From positions 124,001-188,000 of the forward strand of contig NZ_PHSN01000001.1 of NCBI RefSeq assembly GCF_002871005.1: 64,000 bases of DNA, given 5' to 3'. Positions 1-8,182 of this stretch are shown in pieces. The notes under the pieces are model-generated. The model searched no databases. It worked only from the letters and a program-made list of their open reading frames with translations, and was not told the DNA's origin. Both the position numbers and the translations under genes were made by a program. The stretch is from Acidimangrovimonas sediminis. Lineage in GTDB: Bacteria > Pseudomonadota > Alphaproteobacteria > Rhodobacterales > Rhodobacteraceae. Position 1 is the stretch's first letter. Every line of letters begins with the position of its first letter.

Positions 1-25
1 GCCGGGCGCACCAGCTGCGCCCGGC
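1..25 (+). terminator. Hairpin ahead of ytfR (intercistronic stem-loop)
   Basis: A perfect 10-bp stem (GCCGGGCGCA / TGCGCCCGGC) with a 5-base loop and no T-run. It lies 47 bases before the ytfR start. In this transporter type the periplasmic binding-protein gene usually comes first, so this is probably the processing or stabilising hairpin after that off-window gene rather than a full terminator. That is inference, since the upstream gene is not visible. Confidence 0.6.
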
Positions 26-72
26 CTTCCGGCATGGGGCCGGACGGGCCAGGGTTCACGAAGGGGGACATC

Positions 73-1599
73 ATGCAGACGGACACGCGGCCCGTGCTTC
101 ACGCCACGGGCATTTCCAAGTTCTTTCCCGGGGTGATCGCCCTCGACGACGTCGAGCTGGCACTTTATCCCGGCGAGGTGCACGCGCTGCTGGGCGAGAA
201 CGGCGCGGGCAAGTCGACGCTGATCAAGTGCCTGACCGGCGCCTACGGGCGCGACGGCGGCACGATCACGCTCGACGGGCAGGAGATCGACCCGCGCGAC
301 CCGCTATCGAGCCAGGAAGCGGGCATCGGCACGGTCTACCAGGAGGTGAACCTGTTGCCGAACCTCTCGGTTGCCGAGAACCTTTTCCTCGGGCGCCAGC
401 CGCGTCGCTTCGGCATGATCGACCAGCGTCGGATGGTGCGCGACGCCCGCGGGATCCTGTCCGAATACGGGCTGGAGGTCGACCCGGCGCGGCTGTTGTC
501 GAGCTATTCCATCGCCGTGCAGCAGATCGTGGCGATCGCCCGCGCGGTGGAGCTTTCGGGTAAGGTGCTGATCCTCGATGAACCCACGGCCAGCCTCGAC
601 CGCGACGAGGTCCAGCTGATGTTCTCGGTGATCCGCCGGCTGACGGCGCGGGGCCTCGCCGTGGTCTTCATCACCCATTTCCTCGATCAGGTGCAGGAGA
701 TCTGCGACCGCGCCACGATCCTGCGCAACGGTCGCGTCGTCGGCACGCTGAAGCTGGCCGAGGCCTCGCGCACCGACATCGTGACCATGATGCTGGGCCG
801 TCAGCTGGAGGAGGTGACCCGCCATCCCGACCGCGGCGTTCCGGGCGAGGTGCTCTTGTCGCTCAGGGGCTTCGGCCGCCGCGGCGCGATCGAACCTTTC
901 GACATGGACCTGCGCGAAGGCGAGGTGGTGGGGCTTGCGGGCCTCTTGGGATCGGGCCGCAGCGAGACCTGCAACGCGGTCTTCGGGGCCGACCCCGCCG
1001 ACCGGGGCGAGGCCCGGCTGCGCGGCGCGCCCCTGGGCCTTTCGAACCCGCGCGCCGCGATCCGGCAGCGCTTCGCGCTGTGTCCCGAGGACCGCAAGAC
1101 CGACGGTATCGTCGGTGAGCTGTCGGTGCGTGAGAACATCATCCTGTCGCTGCAGGCACGCCAGGGCTGGTTCCGCCCGCTGCCGCGCGCCCGGATCGAG
1201 GCGATCGCCGAGCATTACGTCAAGGCGCTCGACATCCGGCTGGCCAGCCTCGACACGCCGATCCGCCTGTTGTCGGGCGGCAACCAGCAGAAGGCGCTGC
1301 TGGCACGGTGGCTGGCGACCGACCCGGCGCTTCTGATCCTCGACGAGCCGACGCGCGGCATCGACGTCGGCGCGCATGCCGAGATCATCGCGCTGATAGA
1401 GCGGCTCCGGGCCGATGGCATGGCGCTTCTGGTCGCCTCGTCCGAGATGGAGGAACTGGTCGCCTATTCCACCCGCATCGTGGTGCTGCGCGACCGCCGG
1501 CAGGTGGGCGAGCTGGCGGGCGGCGAGATCTCTCCCGCCGCCATCGTGCGCGCGATCGCGGCCGAAGAGGGCGCGGCGAAAGAGGAGGTGCTGGCATGA
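73..1599 (+). CDS. ytfR: Sugar ABC transporter ATPase, YtfR type (galactofuranose-like)
   Basis: 508-residue double ATPase that powers sugar uptake at the inner membrane. Start chosen at ATG 73 behind AAGGGGG; an in-frame ATG at 34 lacks such a site. The first nucleotide-binding domain has Walker A GENGAGKST (residues 41-49) and Walker B LILDEPTAS, with a degenerate signature (SSYSIAVQQ). The second domain has an intact LSGGNQQK signature and LILDEPTRG, but its Walker A is replaced by GLLGSGRSE. This asymmetry is normal for the RbsA/MglA/YtfR class. The next two genes match YtfT and YjfF closely, which argues for furanose-type sugar rather than ribose transport. The stop overlaps the ytfT start (ATGA). 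Confidence 0.88.
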   Translation: MQTDTRPVLHATGISKFFPGVIALDDVELALYPGEVHALLGENGAGKSTLIKCLTGAYGRDGGTITLDGQEIDPRDPLSSQEAGIGTVYQEVNLLPNLSVAENLFLGRQPRRFGMIDQRRMVRDARGILSEYGLEVDPARLLSSYSIAVQQIVAIARAVELSGKVLILDEPTASLDRDEVQLMFSVIRRLTARGLAVVFITHFLDQVQEICDRATILRNGRVVGTLKLAEASRTDIVTMMLGRQLEEVTRHPDRGVPGEVLLSLRGFGRRGAIEPFDMDLREGEVVGLAGLLGSGRSETCNAVFGADPADRGEARLRGAPLGLSNPRAAIRQRFALCPEDRKTDGIVGELSVRENIILSLQARQGWFRPLPRARIEAIAEHYVKALDIRLASLDTPIRLLSGGNQQKALLARWLATDPALLILDEPTRGIDVGAHAEIIALIERLRADGMALLVASSEMEELVAYSTRIVVLRDRRQVGELAGGEISPAAIVRAIAAEEGAAKEEVLA

Positions 1600-2684
1600 T
1601 CCTGACGACACTTCGCCGGGTGGCGCCACAGCTGATCATCCTCGCGCTGGTGCTGCTTCTGAACTTCGCGATGTTCCCCGGGTTCTTCCGGGTCGAGATG
1701 CATAACGGCCGGCTGTTCGGCAACCTGATCGATGTGCTCAACCGCGGGGCGCCGGTGGCGCTCCTGTCGGTGGGGATGACGCTGGTGATCGCCACCCGGG
1801 GCATCGACCTGTCGGTGGGGGCGGTGATGGCGATTGCCGGGGCGGTCGCGGCCTCGGTCGTGACCGGCGGGTCGGACTGGGTCGTCGCGGTGCTGGCGGC
1901 GCTGGGGGCGGGGGCCCTGTGCGGGCTGTGGAACGGGGTGCTGGTCGCGGTGCTGCGGATTCAGCCGATCGTGGCGACGCTGGTGCTGATGGTCGCGGGG
2001 CGCGGCATCGCGCAGCTGCTGACCCATGGCGCGATCCTGACCTTCAACGATCCCGGCCTCGTGCGGCTGGGCGGCGGGACGATCCTGCACGTGCCGACCC
2101 CGATCTGGATCTGGATCGTGCTGGCGGTCGTGGTGGGCCTCGTGGTGCGCCGCACCGCGCTCGGCCTCCTGATCGAGGCCACGGGCATCAACGAACGTTC
2201 CGCCCGGCTGGCGGGCATCAATGCGCGCGTCCTGCTGATCGCGGTCTACCTGGTCACGGGCCTTTGTGCCGCGCTGGCGGGGATCGTGGTGGCCGGCGAC
2301 ATCCGCGGGGCGGATGCCAACAACGCGGGCCTGTGGATGGAGCTCGACGCGATCCTTGCGGTGGTCATCGGGGGCAACTCGCTGCTTGGCGGGCGGTTCT
2401 CGATCACCGCGTCGCTGATCGGGGCGCTGATCATCCAGTCGGTGAACTCGGCCATCCTGCTGTCGGGCATGCCGGTGGAGTTCAACCTGGTGATCAAGGC
2501 GCTTATCATCATCGCCATCCTGGTGATCCAGTCGCCGCGGGTGAACCACGCGCTCTACCTGCTCCGCGCCTCGTCCGGGGCCTTTTCGCCGGGCGCCTCG
2601 CGCGGTGCCTCCACACCCCGAAATACCGCACCCCGAAGCGCCGCGAGCCGCACCGACCACACCACCGAGGAGGGCCGGCCATGA
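1596..2684 (+). CDS. ytfT: Sugar ABC transporter permease, YtfT type
   Basis: 362-residue inner-membrane permease with about eight to ten hydrophobic segments. The start ATG 1596 overlaps the ytfR stop. Characteristic stretches include GMTLVIATRGIDLSVGAVMA, IQPIVATLVLMVAGRG and DIRGADANNAGLW, very like enteric YtfT, the galactofuranose permease. Paired with YjfF it should form the heterodimeric channel. The last 45 or so residues are a Ser/Ala/Arg-rich low-complexity tail not expected in the family, probably a lineage-specific extension. A much earlier in-frame start exists inside ytfR but would encode non-family sequence. Confidence 0.88.
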   Translation: MILTTLRRVAPQLIILALVLLLNFAMFPGFFRVEMHNGRLFGNLIDVLNRGAPVALLSVGMTLVIATRGIDLSVGAVMAIAGAVAASVVTGGSDWVVAVLAALGAGALCGLWNGVLVAVLRIQPIVATLVLMVAGRGIAQLLTHGAILTFNDPGLVRLGGGTILHVPTPIWIWIVLAVVVGLVVRRTALGLLIEATGINERSARLAGINARVLLIAVYLVTGLCAALAGIVVAGDIRGADANNAGLWMELDAILAVVIGGNSLLGGRFSITASLIGALIIQSVNSAILLSGMPVEFNLVIKALIIIAILVIQSPRVNHALYLLRASSGAFSPGASRGASTPRNTAPRSAASRTDHTTEEGRP

Positions 2685-3673
2685 GGCATTCCACCAAGCT
2701 GCCGCTCTACATCACCATCGCGACCTTCCTGCTGGCCTATGCGCTGTGCATCGCCGAGTACCCGTCGATGCTGTCCACGCGGGTGGTGGCGAACCTGCTG
2801 ACCGACAACGCCTTTCTCGGCATCACTGCGGTCGGCATGACCTTCGTCATCCTGTCCGGCGGGATCGACCTGTCGGTGGGATCGGTCATCGCCTTCACCG
2901 GGGTGTTCCTCGCGGTAGTGCTGCGCGATACCCATATCCACCCGCTGGCGGCCTTCGTGATCGTGCTGCTGATCACCACGCTGTTCGGGGCCGCGATGGG
3001 GCTGATCATCCACTACCTGGAGATGCCGCCCTTCATCGTCACGCTGGCGGGGATGTTCCTGATGCGCGGCCTCGCCTACGTGCTGTCGACCGATTCCGTG
3101 CCGATCGACCACGAGTTCTACGGCTGGCTCCAGTCGCTCTACTGGAAGGCGCCCGGCGGCGGACGGTTCCGGATCACCGGCCTGCTGATGGTGCTGACCT
3201 TCGCAGGCGCGATGCTGGTGCTGCACCGCACCCGGTTCGGCCGCAACGTCTATGCCATCGGCGGATCGGCCCAGACGGCGCAGCTGATGGGGGTGCCCTG
3301 TGCACGCACCACCGTCCTGATCTACGCCGTCTCGGGCGGGCTGGCCGGGCTGGCGGGCATCGTCTTCTCGCTTTATACCTCTGCGGGCTACTCGCTTGCG
3401 GCGGTCGGCACGGAACTTGACGCGATCGCCGCGGTCGTGATCGGGGGCACGCTTCTGACCGGGGGCAGCGGTTTCGTCGCAGGCACGTTCTTTGGCATCA
3501 TGATCATGGGGCTGATACAGACCTACATCGTCTTTGATGGCACGTTGTCGAGTTGGTGGACCAAGATCGTGATCGGCGTCCTGCTGTTCACCTTCATCAT
3601 GCTGCAGAAGGGACTTGCTTGGGTAACGACGGGACGCATCCCGCGGGCGAGCGCATCCGCCGCGCGATCATGA
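2681..3673 (+). CDS. yjfF: Sugar ABC transporter permease, YjfF type
   Basis: 330-residue multi-pass permease, second half of the YtfT/YjfF channel. Diagnostic stretches are LTDNAFLGITAVGMTFVILS, GGIDLSVGSVIAFTGVFLA, the PGGGRF loop and FDGTLSSWWTKI near the C-terminus, all close to E. coli YjfF. The start ATG 2681 overlaps the ytfT stop by ATGA, so ytfR, ytfT and yjfF are translationally coupled. The stop in turn overlaps the start of the GntR regulator. Confidence 0.88.
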   Translation: MRHSTKLPLYITIATFLLAYALCIAEYPSMLSTRVVANLLTDNAFLGITAVGMTFVILSGGIDLSVGSVIAFTGVFLAVVLRDTHIHPLAAFVIVLLITTLFGAAMGLIIHYLEMPPFIVTLAGMFLMRGLAYVLSTDSVPIDHEFYGWLQSLYWKAPGGGRFRITGLLMVLTFAGAMLVLHRTRFGRNVYAIGGSAQTAQLMGVPCARTTVLIYAVSGGLAGLAGIVFSLYTSAGYSLAAVGTELDAIAAVVIGGTLLTGGSGFVAGTFFGIMIMGLIQTYIVFDGTLSSWWTKIVIGVLLFTFIMLQKGLAWVTTGRIPRASASAARS

Positions 3674-4437
3674 ACCTGGCCACGGCGGGGGGCCTGTCGG
3701 ACCGTGCCTCCAACCACACCGCCTTCGTGGTGGACCGGCTCGGTCTGTCGATCGTGTCGGGCGAATACCCCGAGCGCACGATGATCCCGCTCGATCCCGA
3801 CCTGGAGGAGCTGTTCGGCGTTTCCCGTACCGTCATCCGCGAGGCCAAGAAGACGCTGATCGCCAAGGGCCTGCTGGTGTCCAAGGCGAAGGTCGGCACC
3901 CGGGTCTGTCCCGCCGCGGAATGGAACATGTTCGACCCGGACGTGCTGCGCTGGCACACGATGCAGCGGCGGCCCGACAAATTCCTGGCCGAGATGTTCG
4001 AAATGCGGCTGATCGTCGAACCCGCTGCCGCGGCCTCGGCCGCGGGGCATGCGGGGCGGGGCGATTGCGTCGCGCTTTCGCGCCATTGCGATGCGCTGGA
4101 AGAGGCAGCGACGCGGGCCGAGTTCGCGATCGCGGATCTCGAGTTTCACAAGCTGATCCTGCATCTCTCGGGCAACCGCTTCCTGCAATCGCTGGGCGAC
4201 CTGGTGCAGACCGCGCTCTATTCCCTGCTGGCGAGCGAGGCCGAGGCCGTATCCCGGACGGGCGACGCCCCGCGCAGCGCGCGGGACTTCGCCGAGGTCG
4301 TGGCGCGCCACCGCGAGGTGGTGCAGGCGATCGAGGCGGGCGACGCCGAGGCGGCGCGCCGTGCCATGGCGGCCGTGCTGGAAGGTGCGCGCGATGAATT
4401 GCTGCGCTCCCGCGGACAACGCGGCGCGGGGGGATGA
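3670..4437 (+). CDS. GntR-family (FadR/FCD subfamily) transcriptional regulator
   Basis: 255 residues if translation begins at ATG 3670, which overlaps the yjfF stop; an upstream in-frame start at 3553 would sit deep inside yjfF. The N-terminal winged helix (LSIVSGEYPERTMIPLDPDL, then FGVSRTVIREAKKTL) is followed by an all-helical FCD ligand domain (FEMRLIVEPAAAASAA, EFAIADLEFHKLIL). FCD regulators usually sense organic or sugar acids and repress their own operon. Sitting last in the transporter operon, it probably responds to a product of the imported sugar. The ligand is not predictable from sequence. Confidence 0.85.
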   Translation: MNLATAGGLSDRASNHTAFVVDRLGLSIVSGEYPERTMIPLDPDLEELFGVSRTVIREAKKTLIAKGLLVSKAKVGTRVCPAAEWNMFDPDVLRWHTMQRRPDKFLAEMFEMRLIVEPAAAASAAGHAGRGDCVALSRHCDALEEAATRAEFAIADLEFHKLILHLSGNRFLQSLGDLVQTALYSLLASEAEAVSRTGDAPRSARDFAEVVARHREVVQAIEAGDAEAARRAMAAVLEGARDELLRSRGQRGAGG

Positions 4438-4468
4438 GCGGCCGGCCGATCCCCCGAAATTCCGACCC

Positions 4469-4685
4469 TTAGAAGTACAGCGAGGACTGCTCCGCCGGGG
4501 CGTAGATCCTCTGGAAGTAGAGCGGCTTTCCCCCGGGTCGTGTGGGTGCGCGCGTCGACCTGGAAGCAGGTGGCGCCGCAGGGCAGCGAGAAGAGCGCGG
4601 CCTGCCGGTCGGCCAGCCGTATGCAGGTGGCGACATGGGGGCCGCGCACCGCCTTCACGCCCACGGTCTTTTCCACGATCGTGCG
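4469..4685 (-). pseudogene. Truncated, frameshifted UTRA domain (C-terminus of a GntR/HutC-type regulator)
   Basis: The minus strand encodes the last 70 or so residues of a UTRA effector domain (VATCIRLADRQAALFSLPCG, then VDARTHTTRGK). One extra base in the run around 4524-4535 then shifts the frame; the expected ending PLYFQRIYAPAEQSSLYF plus TAA at 4469-4471 continues in the next frame. No DNA-binding domain precedes it: it is fused in frame to a TctA-like piece. This is a remnant, not a working gene. The UTRA assignment rests on pattern recognition of the conserved tail. Confidence 0.6.
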
Positions 4686-5009
4686 CACGTCCCACATCGA
4701 CTGGTTCCGCATGTAGGTCCCGGGGATGCACAGCACCATGACCGGCCGTAGGATCCGCGACCGCGGCACCCGTGCGAACCGCACCCAGAGGCTGAGCCCG
4801 ATCCGCCCGATCGCAAGGTGGATGCCGTTGGCAAGGATCATCGAGGCGAAAAGCGCATAGATCGGGTCGCCCTGCTGCTGCAGCATGAACGGCCCCAGCG
4901 CGGACAGCACCGCGACCGAGGCAAGGCCATAGATCGCCGCCCCGCCCGGCAGCAGGTGGGCCTTGCCCTCGGGCGGCATCCGCAGGGCGTGGCGGTCGGC
5001 GAACATCAG
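4686..5009 (-). pseudogene. Internal fragment of a TctA-type tricarboxylate transporter permease
   Basis: About 107 residues resembling the late transmembrane region of TctA, the large subunit of tripartite tricarboxylate transporters. Visible are a hydrophobic GAAIYGLASVAVLSALGPFM, IYALFASMILANGIHLAIG, then the basic loop RVPRSRILRPVMVLCIPGTY followed by MRNQSMWDV, equivalent to the 'GxYxxNnSxxDV' stretch of TctA. Full-length TctA is about 500 residues, so both ends are missing. The reading frame runs into the UTRA remnant downstream and stops matching at about 5010, where an opposite-strand gene fragment begins. Confidence 0.6.
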
Positions 5010-5032
5010 CGCGGCTGAGTCCGTCAGGCAGG

Positions 5033-5874
5033 AACCGCGCCTACATCTTCCGCACCGCCGAGAACAGCCGCGCCGCGATTTTCGAAGCGATCCGCCGCCG
5101 CCATACCTACGGCACCACCGGGCCGCGCGCCTTCATCGACCTCGGTCTCGACCTGCCCGGGGGCGGCACGCTTTTCCTGCGCAACCCCCAAGCCCCGCCC
5201 GGTTGCGCGCGCGAGGAGGTCAAATCCTGCACCATGGGCGATATCGTCCGGGTCGGCGGTGACAGCGGCACACTGCGGCTGAAGGTGGCGGCGCCGGTCG
5301 GGATCGAAAGCATCGAGCTTCGGGTCGGGACCGACGTCATCCACCGCCTGCGCCCCTACGACGCGACGGCGCTCGGCAACCGGGTGCGGGTGGTGTGGGC
5401 CGGGGCGGAATACCGCGGCCGCGGGCGGAACACGCTGTGGCAGGGCAGCGCGCAGGTGACGGGCGCGCGTCTCACCGGCCTCACCCCGGTCAACCGCCTG
5501 AACCCGGAACTGGAACTACGCCAGGTCGGGGCGTCGCAGGCGCTCTGGCGCCCGGTCACTACGGGCAATCGGATGGGGTTCGACGTCATGCTGGACCGCA
5601 TCGAGGGCAGTGCGGTGAGCGTTCAGACCAACCACGACGCCCTGCATGTCGTCGCGCCCGCGGAACTGGGCTGCGACCCGGTCATGCTGGAGGCCGCCGG
5701 GCTGGAGCGGCGGCTCTGGATCCAGCGCCTGCCCGACGCGCCGCTGGCGCGTACGGTGAAACTGACCTGCGAGGTGTCGGCTGCGGCCACCGGCGATACC
5801 CCGGTCTGGATCCGTGTCACCTTCGAGGATGGCAACCAGGACTGGACAAGCCCGCCCACCTGTGCCGCGACTGA
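5033..5874 (+). pseudogene. C-terminal half of a DUF3604 (PHP-like) protein, 5'-truncated
   Basis: The plus frame through 5033 reads NRAYIFRTAENSRAAIFEAI then RRRHTYGTTGPRAF, the hallmark of the DUF3604 family (residues around 'REAIfdAlrrRrtYgTTGpR'). It goes on through the beta-rich tail to DTPVWIRVTFEDGNQDWTSP, the usual C-terminal signature. The first half, which holds the metal-binding residues, is absent. At the end the family frame runs on open, while the adjacent frame gives a stop at 5872-5874 just after the WTSP position, suggesting a second single-base shift. No plausible start or ribosome site is present. Treated as dead. Confidence 0.65.
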
Positions 5875-5925
5875 TCCGGTCGGGGATGGGCGCCACGATG
5901 CCGCGCCCATCCCCCGTGACGTTCG

Positions 5926-5958
5926 CCATGCCCCGCGGCAGAGGCCGGCGGGGCATGG
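5926..5958 (-). terminator. Hairpin downstream of the TDT transporter gene
   Basis: Inverted repeat CCATGCCCCG / CGGGGCATGG (10-bp stem, 13-base loop) 14 bases beyond the stop of the minus-strand transporter gene. There is no clear T-run, as is common for terminators in GC-rich alphaproteobacteria. It also faces the end of the DUF3604 remnant, so it may work in both directions. Confidence 0.5.
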
Positions 5959-5971
5959 GGGAGGGCGGCGC

Positions 5972-7135
5972 TCAGACCGCGTCGCTTTCGAAATGTGCCG
6001 ACCACGGGCCGCTCTTGCGACAGGGCGAGTCGAACAGCACACCGGTCAGGGCGCCGTGCAGGGTGCGGCTGGCGACGATCGCCCAGAAGATTGCAAGGCA
6101 GGTCGCCAGCACGCCGCCCACCACCGAGAAGAGCGCGAAGTGCGTGGCCCCGGCCAGCGCCAGCGTCGCCAGCGTGTAGACGGCCAGCGGGAAGGTGAAG
6201 CCCCACCAGCCGAGGTTGAACGGCAGCCCCTCGCCGGTCATGTAGCGTGCGGTCTTCAGCACCGCGAGCGACAGCCACCACACTCCGTAGCCCCAGAGCA
6301 TCAGCCCGCCGAGGATCCCCACCCCCTGCGCCACCGGGCCGACCGCCGCCAGCCCCTGGGCGGCCAGAACCGCCGGCGCGTCCTTGCCCAGCGACACGAG
6401 GCCCAGCGACCCGGTGCCGATCGGTCCCAGCGCCAGCCAGCCCGACACACCGAGGTCGCGCCCCGGCAGCCGGTGCAGGGCAAGGCGCAGGAACAGCACG
6501 ACCAGAACGCTCATCGCCAGCGGCACCGAGTAGGCCCAGAGCACGTAGCTGAAGATCAGCACCGTGTAGGCCGCGGCGGGCGCAAGATGCGGCACCAGCA
6601 GCGCGCCGCTGGCCGCCGTGACCTCTGCCGCGACGATCGGCAGAAGCCAAACCGCCGTCATCCGTTCGAACCCGTGGTCCTGACGGGTGAACATGAAGTA
6701 GGGAATCGCCAGCCCGCAGATCAGGGCCATCGCGGCGTCGATCCACCACAGCACGGTTGCGATCCCGACCGCGGCGGGGCCGATCCGGTCGATCCCGAAG
6801 GCAAGGAAACCGTTGGCGATGGTGGCAAGCCCCATCGGGATGGCGCCGAAGAACATCGACATCACCGGGTGACGGAAGATCCGCACCGCCTCGTCCGGGA
6901 ACATCGCCCAGCGGGCGAGGTAGAGCGCCGAGAACGCGGTGAACAGCACGATGTTGACCATCCACAACACTGCCGAGACCTCGTGCAGGCCGGGGATCCG
7001 CAGCGGGTAGAGGTTGAGCACGAGGGCAAGCGCGCCGGTCCCCATGGTTACGGTGAACCAGTTCGGCGTGAAGTCGCGGATCACCCGGGTCAGCCCCGTG
7101 CTGGCGGCCCCCGGGGCGGTATCGGCAAGTGACAT
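5972..7135 (-). CDS. TDT/SLAC1-family (TehA-like) anion or C4-dicarboxylate transporter
   Basis: 387-residue integral membrane protein with about ten hydrophobic segments. The opening NWFTVTMGTGALALVLNLYP and the loop HPVMSMFFGAIPMGLAT are typical of the tellurite-resistance/dicarboxylate transporter (TDT) family, which includes TehA, Mae1 and the sulfite exporter Ssu1. Start taken at ATG 7135, 9 bases after AAGAGG; an ATG at 7144 abuts that site too closely. It is transcribed away from a LysR gene across a palindromic region, a common arrangement for inducible anion exporters. The substrate (sulfite, malate or another small anion) is not decided by sequence. Confidence 0.8.
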   Translation of the reverse strand: MSLADTAPGAASTGLTRVIRDFTPNWFTVTMGTGALALVLNLYPLRIPGLHEVSAVLWMVNIVLFTAFSALYLARWAMFPDEAVRIFRHPVMSMFFGAIPMGLATIANGFLAFGIDRIGPAAVGIATVLWWIDAAMALICGLAIPYFMFTRQDHGFERMTAVWLLPIVAAEVTAASGALLVPHLAPAAAYTVLIFSYVLWAYSVPLAMSVLVVLFLRLALHRLPGRDLGVSGWLALGPIGTGSLGLVSLGKDAPAVLAAQGLAAVGPVAQGVGILGGLMLWGYGVWWLSLAVLKTARYMTGEGLPFNLGWWGFTFPLAVYTLATLALAGATHFALFSVVGGVLATCLAIFWAIVASRTLHGALTGVLFDSPCRKSGPWSAHFESDAV

Positions 7136-7206
7136 GGTAAGCATCCTCTTGGTTGGTCCCGGGAGCTGGCCCGGCCCTTGCGCAGAGAGGTAGCGGTGGT
7201 CAACCA

Positions 7207-7254
7207 ATCTATCCAATGCATTGTTTAGATCAAACCAATCTGCAATGAAGATTG
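7207..7254. promoter_or_regulatory. Palindromic operator region between TDT transporter and LysR gene
   Basis: A 24-bp near-palindrome spans 7207-7230: outer arms ATCTA / TAGAT enclose the perfect palindrome CAATGCATTG. A second inverted repeat, CAATCT-N7-AGATTG, spans 7236-7254 just before the LysR ribosome site. The 9-mer AACCAATCT is repeated directly at 7202-7210 and 7233-7241. Such nested sites in a divergent promoter are expected for a LysR activator binding one high-affinity site and a weaker activation site. Binding by the neighbouring LysR protein is inferred. Confidence 0.6.
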
Positions 7255-7273
7255 AAAGCAAGGAGGTTCCCCG

Positions 7274-8167
7274 ATGACGCTCGACCAGCTTCGGATCTTC
7301 GTCGAGGTCGCCGAGCGGCAGCATGTCACCCGCGCGGCCGAGGCGCTGGGTATCGCGCAATCGGCGGCAAGCCATGCCATCGCCGCCCTCGAGGAGCGGT
7401 ACCGCACGCCGCTGTTCCACCGTATCGGGCGGCGGATCGAACTGACCGAGGCGGGGCGGATGCTGCTGGGCGAGGCGCGCGCCATCCTCGGCCAGGTCGA
7501 CCATGCCGAGCAGGCACTGACGGAGTTCGACAGCCTGTCGCGCGGTACGCTGCGGGTTGCGGCCAGCCAGACCATCGCCGGCTACTGGCTGCCCGCGCGT
7601 CTGGCCGCCTTCCGCCGGGCGCATCCGGCAATCGCGCTGCGCATGACGATCGGCAACACCGCGCAGGTCGCCGAGGCGGTGCTGTCGGGCGCGGCCGAAC
7701 TTGGCTTTGTCGAAGATGCGGTGACCGACCCGCGGCTGTCCGCCCATGCGGTCGCCGCCGACCGCCTTGTCGTCGTCGTCGCGCCGGATCACCCCTGGGC
7801 GGGGGAGGGCGCGCTCGACCCCGCCCGGCTGGCCGAGAGCGCATGGGTCCGCCGCGAACCCGGGTCGGGCACGCGGTCGGCCTTCGAACACGCGACGGCG
7901 GGGCTTGGGATCGATGGCACGCGCCTGCCGGTGGCGATGGAACTTCCCTCGAACGAGGCGGTGCGCGCGGCGGCCGAGGCCGGGATGGGGGCCGCGGTGC
8001 TTTCGGCCTCGGTCGTGGCGCCCAGCCTTGAGGCCGGGCTGCTGCACCACGTCCCCTTCGCGCTGCCCGAGCGGGTGTTCGAGGTCCTCCACCTGGGCCG
8101 CAGCCGCCCGACCCGCGCCGCGACCGCGCTGCTGGGACAGCTGGGGATCGCCTTGCCGGAGGGCTGA
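7274..8167 (+). CDS. LysR-family transcriptional regulator
   Basis: 297 residues, the usual LysR length. ATG 7274 follows AAGGAGG at 7260-7266, the strongest ribosome site nearby. Residues 1-60 form the winged helix (LDQLRIFVEVAERQHVTRAA, then QSAASHAIAALEERYRTPLF). The periplasmic-binding-like effector domain begins near TLRVAASQTIAGYWLPARLA. It is divergent from the TDT transporter gene and probably activates it in response to the transported anion or a precursor. It resembles the CysB/YeiE-like branch, but that placement is tentative. Confidence 0.85.
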   Translation: MTLDQLRIFVEVAERQHVTRAAEALGIAQSAASHAIAALEERYRTPLFHRIGRRIELTEAGRMLLGEARAILGQVDHAEQALTEFDSLSRGTLRVAASQTIAGYWLPARLAAFRRAHPAIALRMTIGNTAQVAEAVLSGAAELGFVEDAVTDPRLSAHAVAADRLVVVVAPDHPWAGEGALDPARLAESAWVRREPGSGTRSAFEHATAGLGIDGTRLPVAMELPSNEAVRAAAEAGMGAAVLSASVVAPSLEAGLLHHVPFALPERVFEVLHLGRSRPTRAATALLGQLGIALPEG

Positions 8168-8182
8168 GGCCGGGGCGCCGGG

